A stretch of DNA of 64,000 bases from Gautieria morchelliformis (lineage: Eukaryota; Basidiomycota; Agaricomycetes; Gomphales; Gomphaceae): NCBI GenBank assembly GCA_015179125.1, contig WHVA01000568.1, positions 1 through 64,000 on the forward strand, written 5' to 3'. The translations under genes were made by a program, and so were the position numbers. A model generated the notes under the pieces. The model was not told the DNA's origin. It worked only from the letters and a program-made list of their open reading frames with translations, and searched no databases. Of this stretch, positions 12,226 to 25,700 are shown in pieces; the first letter of the stretch is position 1; every line of letters starts with the position of its first letter.

Positions 12226-14139
12226 ATGTCCTCCTCTGGTACCGGTAGTATCATCGAGTCCCAAATATTGCATACCACTACTACGCGGACGCTTCATGCA
12301 CATAACTTTAACAAGTCTTCCACTCAAGCCACCCACACTCTCACCGATGCCTTGTCTCGGTATCTCGCGTTGCTGGCGGAGACTTGTGCACAATATGCAC
12401 AACATGCAGGGCGCACGGGGGTTACTGTACATGATGCACTCGCCGCGCTGGAAGATATTGGAATAGGCATCGATGAACTTCGTGAATATGTTGAGGGTGA
12501 AGCTAAGGACATGATACGATACACGGGCCAGACTGCCAGAAGGGCAGACGAATTGGCAGAGATCAAAGGTATATTTCAGCACTCGGACAATGTGTTTCTG
12601 GCCTGTTCTTATTATATTGATAGCCGCTGTGTCCGAAGGGCTCAAGCAGGACCACTCTGATGCCATGCAACTTGTTTACGCACCTATTCCGGATGGCGAC
12701 GTGGCATGGGCTTCGGAAGACGAGGACGAAGGGCAAGCACTGGCTGATCTCGACATGGTCCTTGAAGCGACCCCAATGTCGATTCACGAGAAAGATATGA
12801 GCGTGAGTTTTGACGCGGCACGCTCGTCGGAGCCGCACGCAGACCTCTCTTCACCACATCTTCCGCCATCCCCTATTTCCCCTCCACATGCTCGTAAACG
12901 GGCTCGCACATCAAATTGGAAGCCCCCGGAGCACATACCTGATTTTTTGCCTCCGTTTCCTGGTCATGTTGTGTCGCCACCACCGTCGCCATTACATGAA
13001 ACCGTTACGTTACATGGAGAGCCCACACAGTCAAACGAGGAAGCCACAGCACCTCATTTAGCGGCACGTGTGTCTATTTCACCTGCGTCGATAACCCTTA
13101 CACCGTTGAAGCCTGATCCAAAGTCCGAACTCGATTCGCAGCCAGTAAACAGACCTTCATCGCCGCCACTGCCGGCGTCTTCGACCACTTCTTCTTCGTA
13201 CTTCACATCTGTACCTTACGAACACTCTTCACTAGCTTCCGCACCAGAGTGGCACTTGCCCAAACCCCTGCCACATTTGTCTTCTCTACCGGTTTCTTCG
13301 ACGCTCCCCGCCCTTCTATCATCACATTCCTACCTCCAATCATCCTCCCTCTCGGCGCCAACCTTACAACCTCCGAATCCACTCCGTCACAGCCTTGCTA
13401 TGATGTTGCTCGGGCTCTCGTCGCGTGCTTATTCGCCTGCTGCAACCCTTTTTGCATCCAGCAACACTAATACATGCGCGCCTGTGCCACATCGTGCGGT
13501 ACCCCTACCTGCACATGCCATACCGTTGGACAAGAATGGTAAAGCGAACTTTAACATAAGTCCACAAAAAGGTATACTACCGGTTCCTCCGCCTGAGTGG
13601 CATGCGCGAAGCGTGGCAGGTCCTGTTGCGCTTGTGAATTCGACGACAGTGCAAGGAAGTAGGATACCAACTTTGGCCAGGACAATGCTTTCTGTGGGTG
13701 GGCTGGTAATACTTGGTCTAATTCAAGCTAATGGGCAATGTAGCCTCCCGTGATCGCGCGGACTACGCGTTTGATACCTCCCCCACCGCTGCTGCGTAAT
13801 GACCAAAAACTTCTATATGGTCCACCAGTGCCTGCACCTTGGAACACAACGTCTGGAGTGGGGGAAGGCAAGGGTGTTAAAGGAGCTAAAGATAACGAAG
13901 AGGACGAGGACGAGGAGGATAGGGTTCTTTCAGATGCCCATCTATTTGCAACTTGGGACTATGATCCAAAGGACTCCAGGGCGAGCCTACCAATGGCAAG
14001 GAGAGGGAGCAAGATGGGTTTTGGAGGGGCGAATGGCACAGTGTCGCCAATGAAAAGAAAGAGGAGCGATGGTGTGGCACCCTCCAGGAGGGGGAGCGAA
14101 GCGGGACCGGCTTTGGCACGGATAAAGACAGAGAGGTGA
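12226..14139 (+). CDS. TFIID subunit TAF8-like, histone-fold (Bromo_TP) protein
   Basis: The first exon (12226-12568) encodes a Bromo_TP-type histone fold: a helix with ESQILHTTTTRTLHAHNF, a central helix TLTDALSRYLALLAETCAQY and AGRTGVTVHDALAALEDIGI. Exon two (12624-13693) gives an acidic patch, a basic ARKRARTSNWK stretch and PPEHIPDFLPPFP, the motif typical of the TAF8 C-terminal domain. The rest is Ser/Pro-rich and probably disordered. Exon three (13744-14139) has a Pro-rich block, an acidic run and KRKRS near the end. The total of 603 codons splices in frame, which supports the model. TAF8 pairs with TAF10 inside TFIID. A TAF3-like relative cannot be fully excluded because both share the same fold. 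Confidence 0.8.
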
Positions 14140-14459
14140 CGATCGTAGAGGACGGCTTGTATACCTGAACGATGTATCGGAGTTTGAAATACGTGGGAAG
14201 ATCGATTGTCATTGCAGCCTAAGACAAATTTTCCTCCCTACGTCTGCTACTAGTTCTCTTACTTTCAACCGTACTTCTCCCTACCTCCTTGGTAAGCTTC
14301 CCGCATGATCACCTAAGCAAACGCACTGACTCTTCACGCTCACTAAGGCGTGGTACGTGTACTCGCAGTCATTGATCTTGCTGGCCTCACGCGACGGTGT
14401 AAACAGACCCGCGTTTTCCCGACTCTACTTACAGTCCACCTTTGATCGACTTAGACATC
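14140..14459. other. Intergenic, upstream of eIF5A
   Basis: A 320-base gap presumably holding the eIF5A promoter and 5' leader. It is pyrimidine-rich (CTCC and CTAC runs near 14235-14290), as is common upstream of strongly expressed fungal genes. No coding signal was seen. Confidence 0.4.
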
Positions 14460-15298
14460 ATGAGTGATAACGAAGAGCAGCACAATCAGACCTTTGAGCA
14501 GGCCGCCTCTGGGGCCTCGCAAACATTCCCTATGCAGGTGAGGAGTGGCTTTTGCGGGCGCATTGTTTATCTCGGCCTCACCAACCTTGCTAATATTTCT
14601 CCTCTGCCCTGCCCTGGAATAGTGCTCCGCCCTTCGTAAGAAGTGCGTGTCCTGTTTTAGCGTGAGCTTCAATCCTGAGCTGTCCAATTTAATTGTAGCG
14701 GGCACGTCGTCATCAAAGGGAGGCCTTGCAAAATTGTTGACATGTCGACCTCTAAAACGGGTAAGCATGGTCATGCCAAGGTCCACCTTGTTGCCATCGA
14801 CGTGAGTAACATGTTTAGCTCTGATATTGTAGCGTGATATTCAAAATTTATTTCTTTAGATCTTTACTGGAAAAAAACTGGTTTGTCAAATGCCGTTGCG
14901 TCGAGACATTCTTGCTTAATGCACGACAATGTAGGAAGACATCTGTCCCTCCACCCACAACATGGATGTCCCTAATGTCACCCGAAATGAATACCAGCTT
15001 GTGAGCCTTAATATTACCGCGGCATAACACTCTCACTCTTATCGTATTCTAGGTGAACGTCGATGACGGCTTTTTGAACCTCATGACTTCTGATGGGACT
15101 GCTAAAGACGACGTCAAGGTTCCGGAGGGCGACCTCGGCAAACAGATCCAGGCTGACTTCGATGATGGCAAGGATATGCTTGTTACTATCATCAGTGCCA
15201 TGGGTGAGGAGCAGGCTATTTCGTACGTATTCCTCAAGTGCCATAGTGTGTAAACTAATGAAGGAAACAGTCTCAAAGAAGCTCCCAAGGGGAGCTAG
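14460..15298 (+). CDS. Translation factor eIF5A
   Basis: eIF5A promotes peptide-bond formation at stalled ribosomes (for example polyproline) and helps termination; it carries the unique hypusine residue. Seven exons join exactly: 14460-14537, 14623-14642, 14699-14801, 14860-14880, 14935-15000, 15053-15222, 15271-15298, giving 161 residues, normal for the family. The hypusination loop [12 protein letters not shown] is intact, with the modified lysine in the KTGKHGHAK centre. Other landmarks are [20 protein letters not shown] at the N-domain, [20 protein letters not shown] and [12 protein letters not shown] near the end. Two exons are only 20 and 21 bases long, which automated prediction could miss. 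The gene lies upstream of Midasin on the same strand with a 1.4-kb gap. Confidence 0.97.
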
Positions 15299-16746
15299 AG
15301 AGTCTGCTCCCAATGTCTTCGTTTCGTTCCCGTGTTTGTTTTCCTCGTTGCCATTCCGCGGCCTCACCGTTCATCTACACATTACACACCTGCGCGTTTC
15401 CTGTTACACACCTTGTTATCTTTTTCATCTCGACATCCCCCTATCCTTCTTATACTCCGTGATGTGATGTTCATCTGTCTGTGTCGTAGCTCCTATCAGC
15501 CGTTTCTCTTCCCGCAGTAAGGTCGTATACAATTTACCGCGATGTTGATGCTGTAAGACGCGTGACGGTTCAACCTCTGTGAAAGAGCAATTGCATACAT
15601 GAATAATGTTCCTCCAGATACTGATGGCTAAGCGACCATGCCTATAGGCTAGTTAGGAATTAATGCCGTGTAAGGTTGTCAGACTGGTAAGTACCCTTTC
15701 CGCTCTACAATTCCGACTATTAATCGAGTCCCAAGGTCAGAGCAGTTCGACCAAATATACGGTAACCGTAACTCGAGTCCTTGAATGCTTGTTCCAGCCT
15801 CCGCCAAACATCAGGACATCTCCGTGGTTCCTGCCCACACTTACAGGTGCAGGATCGAATTAAATAGTTCCCGTTACACCATAGCAACAATCCCACCATG
15901 TGCTAAAGACTTTTCAATAACTCGCCAGCTCTGTGTCAACACTTTTTATGAAAAGGAAATCCAAAGCAGCTGATACGCCCATAGATATGATGGCATGAGT
16001 TGCCCGAAGAGTGGTTGGTCCTCTTTGAAGCATTCCAGCGAGGTGACTTTTATGCCATCGGTGGCTCGCTTCATCCTCTCCTAATGCTTTGGACTAGGTG
16101 AGGGTGGCCCAGGTAGATGTTGCTGACGATCCCAAATGTGCCTTCTACTTTCCCCCCTCATGCACGTCTTCGCCACTACCTCGAAGGACGCTGGACCTTG
16201 TGCGTGGCAAAGGAGTAACGTATACGTACCCAAGCGACACCGTGGACCTGCGAGTTAAGTCGAGTTCTTGAGCTGCCATGTATCAATCTGTCTGACACAT
16301 AAAACCGGTGCGTAGTGCATCACACGGACCTGGCGCTACGCAATAACGCAATATTTCATCCTTGGGTTAGGATTGCAGCATGGAAGCTGCCTGGCACGGA
16401 CGAGTCATGCTATACACAGCTCGAATCAATTTGAAGTTCGAATACAATTCGTAGCTGCTGTAGCTGAACCGCGACGGTTCTTCCATAAGGTTAATCCGTA
16501 AATATTGACGAGATTGAGGACATACATGTCCTGATGCGCGTCGTGCGCTCGCGAGTGCTGGCCGCGGGGTTGCTGGGAGCTCGGACGTGGGGTGCGAAGT
16601 TTGTGGGTGGTCGCGTCGTCTCTGCCTGTGTCGCCTTATCCGTACCTGACGTCCAGGCGTCACGCGTAGACATGCTTTCCAAGTCATGTGACTGTGGGAA
16701 GGTGCAGTAGCAAAAAAATGCTCTGGTTTGCCATCGCTGGTCTGCC
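15299..16746. other. Intergenic region between eIF5A and Midasin
   Basis: About 1.45 kb with no exon chain or known domain on either strand. The first 250 bases are very pyrimidine-rich and probably 3' UTR of eIF5A. The rest should include the Midasin promoter. No repeat was identified. Confidence 0.5.
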
Positions 16747-19700
16747 ATGGATATCTCTATGCCGCGTGACCCTCTCTCTATGAATTTGCATAGGCAGTGG
16801 AATGCCATATTGCCGTATCTCGAAGAGCCATTGTCGCAACACGATGCCTCTGAAGAAGAGTTGGTCGATGTCCTCGCGCGACTACTTTACGACAGTAGAT
16901 ACACCCTCCTGATCGCCCAAAAATTTAGACCAATCCTTCTCCTTCTATGTGCACGATGGTTAGATCAACATGGAGAGGAAGATGCAAAGTTTGCGGCCTT
17001 GGCTTTGCTGATACAGCCCCACGAGGAGTTGTTCCCGTGAGTGCTATTTCTTTTACTTCTTGCTTTGCTTTCTGAAGTAGGCGGCCATCATAGCATCTTG
17101 TCTACGTTCGTGCGAAATTCTCGTTTTTGTAAAGGTGTGCTGGATGGCATGTCGTCTGCAAGCACATCCGAGATGCATCGGCGGCTTTTGGCATACTATC
17201 GCATACTAGTTGCCTGCCCGCACGCGCCTGCCCTATTTCAATGGTCACACGAAGCCCACCTTCAAACACTGTCATTTTCAGGAGTGGACAATGGTATTCG
17301 TTGGCTCGTTGTGCGCTGTCATGCTCTCCATACTGCCATGTCTGAAGCTCAGCGTGACGAGCTTCAGACGAGTATCCTTGGGCCTTCGGGAGAAATAGAC
17401 GTGGCCGTCGAAGCTGGGAGATCAATAGATGGAAGCTTGCAATGGCTTGACGGATGGTTACTTCCCGTGCTTGAGGTGCTGCGTGTTCGCGAGCATAGGC
17501 GAGCGATGCTAGAGGAAGAGGAGTTCTATCATGTGGATGATTGTCGGCCAATCACCCGCATCAATCTTGAACGGTTGACGTTTGTGGTTCTTGTCTTGGT
17601 CTGTAATGCACGTGGATACTAATGCTGGCTTGCTTTAGACGCCGTGTGGTCGACATTCATGGCGTCCTTCTTCTGAGAAATCCGAGTTCCATTACATCCC
17701 ATTCCGTCCTTGTATCTACGCCGTCCACTGTGAAGACCTTGCGCGCTTTGGCAGTCCGCCTCTCATTACGTCTTCCCATTCTTCTCAGCTCGCCGCCATC
17801 AGCCGGGAAATCCGTTCTTCTAGAACACCTTGCTAGCCTTATCTACCCATCATCTCCACAACACCTGGTCACCATTCATCTTTCAGATACGTCTATAGAC
17901 GCAAGATCGCTTCTCGGGTCATATGTTTCATCTACAAAGAAGCCGGGATCATTCGAATGGCAAGAAGGCGTTATCGTTAGAGCCATGCGGCATGGGCTTT
18001 GGCTTGTTCTTGAGGACATCGACCGTGCAAGCTTAGAGGTGCTGGGGACGCTTATTCCCCTCATCGAGAGTTTGGCAGTGCATAAACATATTGGTGCACC
18101 CGCGTCGCTTGAGATTCCAGGGCACGGAAGGGTTGAAGCATCGGAAGGCTTTACCCTTTTTGCGACGCGGTCTGTCCCCACGCACGGTGACAAACATATT
18201 CGTCCGGCCACTTTTCTGGGTAGCAATAAGTTCACCTGTGTTGATGTCCCCATGCCAACAGAAGACGAGCTTGTAGCTATCGTCAAGGGAAAATTTTCAA
18301 GGCTGGGACAGCGCAGAGCAAGAGCAATCGTTAAAGCATGGGCGGACGTTGTAGCTCTGGGGGCGGTTCCTGGTGCCAGAGAGGCTGGCATCCATGAACT
18401 GGAGACTTGGTGTAGACGAGTCGAGAGCCTATTACCCCCCGATCCAGATGTCGACATGGAATCAGACGAACTCATTTCTCTGGAACGCCTATTTCCTCAC
18501 GTCAGCATTCGAGAAGAAATATATCTCGAAGCCCGCGACGTTTTTTTCGGTAGTGGGGCATTTTCCGACTCTGCGCAAGCTCACATGTCGACCGTTTCTC
18601 GTACGTTTGCACGCCACCTCGGTCTCTCGGATGATCGCGCACGGTGGGTACTTGAGAGCCGTCTTCCCGAGTTGCAAACTGAGTGTGACGATGATGGCCA
18701 CACTGCAGCGTTGAAGATCGGGAAGACACGCCTCCCTGCGGCCCGCCGTGATGTTGATTTGCAAGGTACACCACAACGCCCGTTCGCAATGCACCGTCCT
18801 GCGCTTCTTATCACGGAGCGTATCAGCACTAGCATCTCCCTCGCCGAACCTGTCCTTCTCGTCGGTGAGACAGGTACTGGGAAAACGACCCTTGTTTCAC
18901 ACATCGCGACTCTCTTGCGTCGACAGCTAATTTCACTCAACCTGAGTCACCAAACCGAAGGGTCGGATCTTTTGGGTGGATTTAAACCGGTGGATGCACG
19001 TGTTCCTGCCAGTGACCTTCAGCGACAGTTCCTCGATCTTTTCGCAAGGACGTTTAGTCGTCGCAAAAACAGTCAGTTTGAGGACGCAGTCAGAAAGGCA
19101 GTAAGCGAAAGCAGATGGAAAAGAGCTGTTGGGCTCTGGAAAGAGTGCATACGCTTGGCGTTGGACAAAATCAAGGAAAGAGCAACAGAACGGCCTTCTC
19201 TTTTACCCGAGGACCAGAATGACCCTAGGTGTGTGCATAACTCAGTGTTTGAACTCAAAGCTTAGCATTGTGTGGCCACTAGGGGTGATCGCGCCTTCAA
19301 TGGCGACGAACCGAGGAAGCGACGTAAAGTGGAGAAAGATTCGCCAGGCGTTGATGAGTCCCATTGGCTAACGTTTGCACGTGATGTGGAAATATTCAAC
19401 GTGCAACATATACATAGCCAGGGAAAGTTTGCCTTTGGTTTCATAGAAGGCCCCTTGGTCCAGGCACTCAAGAACGGGCATTGGTGTGTTGATACGTCCT
19501 GTTTCAATGTCCACGTAACCTGAGATCGAACCTTAGGATTCTACTAGATGAAATCAATCTTGCTAGTCCAGAAACGCTTGAATGTATTTCGAGCATCTTA
19601 CAAGGACCTACAGCTTCCATCGTCCTCGCTGAGCAAGGTTCATTTGTGCCCGTTCAGCGCCACCCGGATTTCCGATTATTTGCTTGCATGAATCCTGCTA

Positions 19701-22700
19701 CTGATGTTGGAAAAAAGGATCTCCCAGCGCACATCCGGTCGCGCTTTACAGAAATCCACGTGTCGCCCCCTGACGCTGATCGAGAGACCCTTCTTGCTAT
19801 TGTCCACCAGTATATCGGACACTGTGCCCTCGCTGATAAGTCTGCTCCGTTCGACGTAGCTGAGTTTTATTTCGAGGTAAAGAAGCTTGCGGAAAGACGA
19901 GAGCTCGCCGACGGCTCTAATCATCGACCACACTTCAGCATTCGAACATTGGCCAGAGCGCTTGTTTTCACGTCAGACATGGTGTTATCATTCGGCCTAC
20001 GGCGTGCTTTGTGGGAAGGCTGTTTGATGGCTTTCTGTATGGCTCTCAGCGAAAGGAGTATGGCTTTGGTCATTCAGCTAGCGGAGAAGCATCTTCTAGC
20101 AAATGTCAAGAATGTACGTGCTATGATGAACCAAATACCTCCGGCTCCAAGTAGCGATACGGAACGCTACGAGTCCATTGGACCTTTCTGGCTGGTGTGC
20201 GGCAGTCTGGGACCTGACCCTGCCTCGGAGTATATCCTGACACCATCAGTTCAAGCCAAGCTCATCAATCTCGCACGAGTTATTGCGACGCGCCGATTTC
20301 CAGTGCTGATCGAGGGCCCAACCTCTAGCGGTAAGACCAGCGCTGTTGAATATCTTGCTCGCAGAACTGGACATCGGTTTGTACGAGTAAATAACCACGA
20401 GCATACCGACATCCAAGAATATCTTGGCTCCTACGTCTCTGACCCTACAACGGGAAAGCTCATATATCACGATGGAATATTGGTTCGCGCTTTACGCAAT
20501 GGTGACTGGATTGTTCTCGACGAGTTGAATCTGGCGCCGACGGATGTCCTCGAGGCGCTCAACCGCTTACTGGATGACAACCGCGAGTTGATTATTCCTG
20601 AGACGCAGGAGGTTGTCCGACCACATCCGCACTTCATGCTTTTCGCAACTCAGAACCCGCCTGGATTATACGCTGGGCGGAAGGTTTTATCCCGGGCATT
20701 TCGTAACCGCTTTTTGGAGATACATTTTGACGACGTACCGCAATCTGAACTGCAGACAATCCTCGCAGAACGGTGTCGTATACCTGAATCATATGCCTCT
20801 CGTATCGTCAACGTGTTTCAAGAGCTCTCAAAGCGCAGACAAGCTGGTCGTGTCTTTGAATCCAAACATGGCTTCGCGACACTTCGTGACCTTTTTCGGT
20901 GGGCTGGTCGAGAGGCAACCGATGTACGTCAGCTGGCAAACAATGGTTACATGCTATTAGCAGAACGTGCTCGTCGCCCAGATGACAAGGAGATCGTCAA
21001 AGATGTAATTGAGACTGTGATGAAGCAACGCATCGACACGAGCAAGCTTTACGATCTACAGGATGATACCTCGGCGCTTGTGAACCTCGGCCTAGTGGTT
21101 CCAGTGTCATCAAAAGTAATCTGGACATCTGCCATGAGACGTCTTTTCATTTTAGTGGCGAACGCCCTCAAATACGACGAACCCATTCTGCTAGTTGGTG
21201 ACACAGGCTCAGGAAAAACCACTGTCTGTCAGCTTTATGCTGATGTCACAGGCAAACGATTGATGACGGTAAACTGTCACCAAAGCACTGAGACAGCGGA
21301 TCTCATCGGTAGTCAACGGCCTCTCAGGAATCGTCTTTCGTCCCAAGCCGAGCTCATCTATCAGGGTCTAGAGACACTTCAGCGTCTCCCAGAGCTTACG
21401 TCCGTTGACCGGCAGCTAGATGTTGATGGGATGTTAGCCCTATTGAGCCGTGCCCTGAAGCTGCCATCCCTGTCGCCTGCGACGACGTCTTCCCTGCGCT
21501 CCTTGCAAGACTCCCTTCGACAGTCGAAAGCATTGTTTGAGTGGCATGACGGTCCTCTGATCCGTGCTATGCAGACCGGTGATACTTTCTTGCTTGATGA
21601 AATATCATTGGCGGATGACTCGGTGCTTGAGCGCCTTAACAGTGTTTTAGAACCTGCGCGGAATATCGTCCTGGCGGAGCGTGGGGGTTTCGACGTAGAG
21701 CATGCTGAGGTCACAGCTGATCCCGATTTCAAATTACTGGCCACGATGAACCCAGGAGGAGATTATGGAAAGAAAGAGCTTTCTCCAGCCCTACGAAATC
21801 GCTTCACTGAGATCTGGGTTCCTCAAGTAGAATTAAGATCGGACTTACGGATGATTATTCAACAGTCGTGGCGACATGAGAGTTTGTTCATCTATACGGA
21901 TGCCATCCTGACCTTCACCGAGTGGATTGCATCAGCTGTGAATGCTGCCTCGGTTGCCAGTCTCCGAGATATTTTGGTCAGCCATCATTATCTGTTGTAA
22001 TATAATGTCTTGACCAACACCGATAACAGGCTTGGGTTAATTTTGCGAATGAGGTGCTTGATTTTCATGCTTTACTCCCGACCAATCTCGTATTCGTAGG
22101 TTTCTATCAAGTTCGTAGATTCTTCGACTTACTCAAGGCATAGCATCACGCTGCGCACATGATATTTTTGGATGGTCTGGAAACATCTACCTATACGTCC
22201 AGCTGGTCAATGATGGGTATACATGACTTACGAGATCAAGCTTGTGTTCAGCTCGACCGGCTTGTTCCCCTTGGTAATCATCGCGACCAAGTATTTGACG
22301 CTGCCGTCTTATCGACCTCCACGCATGTCTATGTAGGCTCATTCGGAATCCCGAAAGGCGGCCTGGAAATTACCCCCAATCTTTTCAGTCTGCAAGCGCC
22401 CACTACTTTGGACAATGTGAGGCGGCTGATTAGAGCCTGTCAATTGTCCAAGCCCGTTCTTCTTGAGGGAAGTCCAGGCGTTGGTAAAACGAGTCTTGTT
22501 GTCGCTCTCGGTGATATGACTGGACATCGCGTCTGTCGCGTGAATTTATCGGATCAAACCGACCTCGTAGATCTATTTGGCTCCGATTTTCCAGTGGAAG
22601 GTGGTCGCGCTGGCGAATTTATATGGAAGGACGCGACTTTTTTGCAAGCAATGCAGAACGGTGATTGGGTCCTTCTTGACGAAATGAACCTGGCACCTCA

Positions 22701-25700
22701 GGCTGTTTTGGAGGGTTTGAATGCAGTCCTGGACCATCGTGGCACAGTGTTCATCCCCGAACTCGGACGGTCTTTCACCAAGCACCCTCGATTCCGGATT
22801 TTCGCTGCTCAAAACCCATTGTATCAGGGTGGTGGGAGAAAGGGTCTTCCAAAGTCATATCTGGATCGTTTTACTAAAGTTCACATTAAGGCATTGACGG
22901 CTGAGGATCTTTTCGGCATTTGTCAAAGTCTATTTCCAAAATTGCTCCAAGGTCACTTGCGCTCCATGATTATTTTCAACTTTCGCCTCAATGAAGAGAT
23001 TATGGTGAAACACTCATTTGGAAGGGATGGATCTCCCTGGGAGTTTAATCTACGAGATATTATTCGCTGGGCGACGTTACTCAACGATGGTTCAGGCTTG
23101 GCCTCCCATTCGCATCCTGGTGACTACCTCGATACTTTATATTTGCAGAGATTTCGTATGGATGCAGATCGAATTCGAGCCCGGGGTATCTTTTTTGAGG
23201 TGTTTGGCCTGCCGCCTGGCACTGCACTTTCACAGAGTGTTACGTGGACTTCCACAAGCCACCAATATGCCCAGTTTGGTTCCGCATTGATTGCACGTGG
23301 CGATCATCGTTCAATGGATAACTCAGTAGAACTCCAGCGCAATTTGGAGCCTCTAGAAGCCGCCAGCGTGTGCATGCAGAAAGGTTGGCCGATGATTCTA
23401 ACAGGTAATAATGGAGTAGGCAAAACGCAGCTCGTCCGATATTTGGCTTGTAAGGCGGAACGCTGCCTTCAGGAGTTTCCAATGACTAGTGGCATGGACA
23501 CTGCAGATATCCTTGGTAGCTTCGAACAAGTTTCCAGCCATAGTGGGGATGCGAGTCGATTCGAGTGGATTGATGGTCCACTTGTCCAGGCAATGAAAAA
23601 TGGCCATTGGATGGTGTTGGATAATGCTAACTTATGCAGTCCCTCAGTCCTCGACCGGGTTAACTCGCTCTGCGAAACTGACCGAGTTCTAGTACTGACT
23701 GAACGCGGGCTTGTCAACGGCGAAGTGGAAACCTTAAGGCCTGACCCTCAATTCCGACTTATACTTACTATGGACCCCCGCAATGGCGACTTGTCTCGAG
23801 CAATGCGGAATCGAGCAATTGAAATACATCTACCGAGTGTTTCCTTCTCGCTGCATGACAAAGACCGGCTCTTGGATACTATCCGGGTGCCACTAGTCTC
23901 CTGTTCTGAAGCTAGTTCGCAAGCCGACTGTGCTTTACAGTTTGAGCTCGTACGACGTGCGATTTGTCTTCATCTGGACCAGGACACTGTATTGTCGACT
24001 GCGCCTGCACAACGCAGTGCCATGTTGAACCACGACTTTGTCTCATCGAGTATGCTAGATTGTGCCACAATCTTGCAGATTCCATGTGGTGGTGATGCGC
24101 ACACGAGTGCATACACGCATACACTGCTCGCAGTTCGCATGCTTTCGCCATCTACGATCTCCATTTTTCGTCGCTTGAGCAACTACTTGGAAAGTCATGG
24201 TCTACCAAGTAATTGGAACATCTCATCCGCGAAGGCCATGTTTGACGAATTGGACAAACACCCAATCTGGGCATTTAGACAGGATATCGCCGACTCCATC
24301 GCGCGCACACTAGGTGTTTCTTCCAGCTTTATCTCATTTCAGGTTAGCACTGATCCGACTTATCATTTAAATTATCATCCTCTTGCTATATACTGAAGAA
24401 TCTGTGTAATGTAGCCCCTAGACTTCTTGATAAACCCGGGGTTATCGATAGAATACGATCAGAGTGTTGATGGCCTTGCCAGTCAACATGTTCTCTCCAC
24501 TGCGATCGGCCTCTATGTTTATTTGCATTTTTACGATTATTCGCCAGCATCATTTGCATATGCCACGCCATCTGTGTTCGACATGTCACGTCTATATCAC
24601 CTCGATCAGAAACGGGACCAGAACATTGGGCCTGGTGTGTCATCTATATTTGCCGTGTACGCGTCTACGATGGCCCTGGCACACACTGTCCTCCAGAAAT
24701 TGAGTCTCGATCAGAGCCGGGAACAGCAGGTATGGAGTTATCCATCAGTATCTTCGGAGAGGACGATCTGATCAGCACGAACTAGGTGCTCCTGGAAAAA
24801 GCAAGAGAGCTTGTTGATTATGCTGGACGTCTATATCATTCTAACTCCACCCCTTACTTCGATTTCAGTTCAGCGATCGTTATCAGTCGATGGATCCGTG
24901 AAACACTTGCCACGGACAGGGCATTTTTAGATTCTCCTGTTTTCTTTCATACAGAATGCCTCTCCAGGGAAGTGTCCTTGAAATCAGGTTATGGCATGCA
25001 AGAAATCTGGCGGAATTTTTTGCTCCACAATATACGGCAAAATGTGCCAGTCACTCTCACCCGCCTTGAACGCCATATGATATGTCTTAGTCCAAGCACT
25101 TCGGGTTACGGTATGCTCCTTAGTATTCATCACTCGCGTGTCGGCTGATTCTTGCCAGATAAATTACGTGCGGAAGCTTTCAATGCGATTTCATTGTTGA
25201 CTATGGGTTCTCCTGTGAGGGACGAAGACTATGTCATGGAGTTGTGTCATGATATTGAACACGTGAGTGTAATCACAACAACTTAGGTTCTAGAGTTGAC
25301 ACGTCTTGGCAGCGTATCCTGTCGGTGGACGTGTTGCCTGAAAATGACAGCGCATCTCAGTATCCACCAGAGCTTGCAGTCGCCGAACTGGCATTCCTTT
25401 GGCGTGCAGTGTCGGGAAAGACAGTTCAGGTGAGTAGTGCATCTTGTCAACGATACCCATACTTAATGGAGATCCAGAACATCGCGCAATGGGGCGACTA
25501 TCTGATTCAACTTACTTCACAGACTGCACAGACTTCACTTGCACGTCTGACCCAAGTGCAGCATTATTTATGGGCATTGGACGCCCATGGAGGTACGAGT
25601 CTCTACTGGGTTTCATCTACATTCTTGGTTGATACATTTCTAATAGCTCAGTCCACGGGACAAGCAGCGGCATTGGTCTTAATGGTACAAGGGTGGATGT

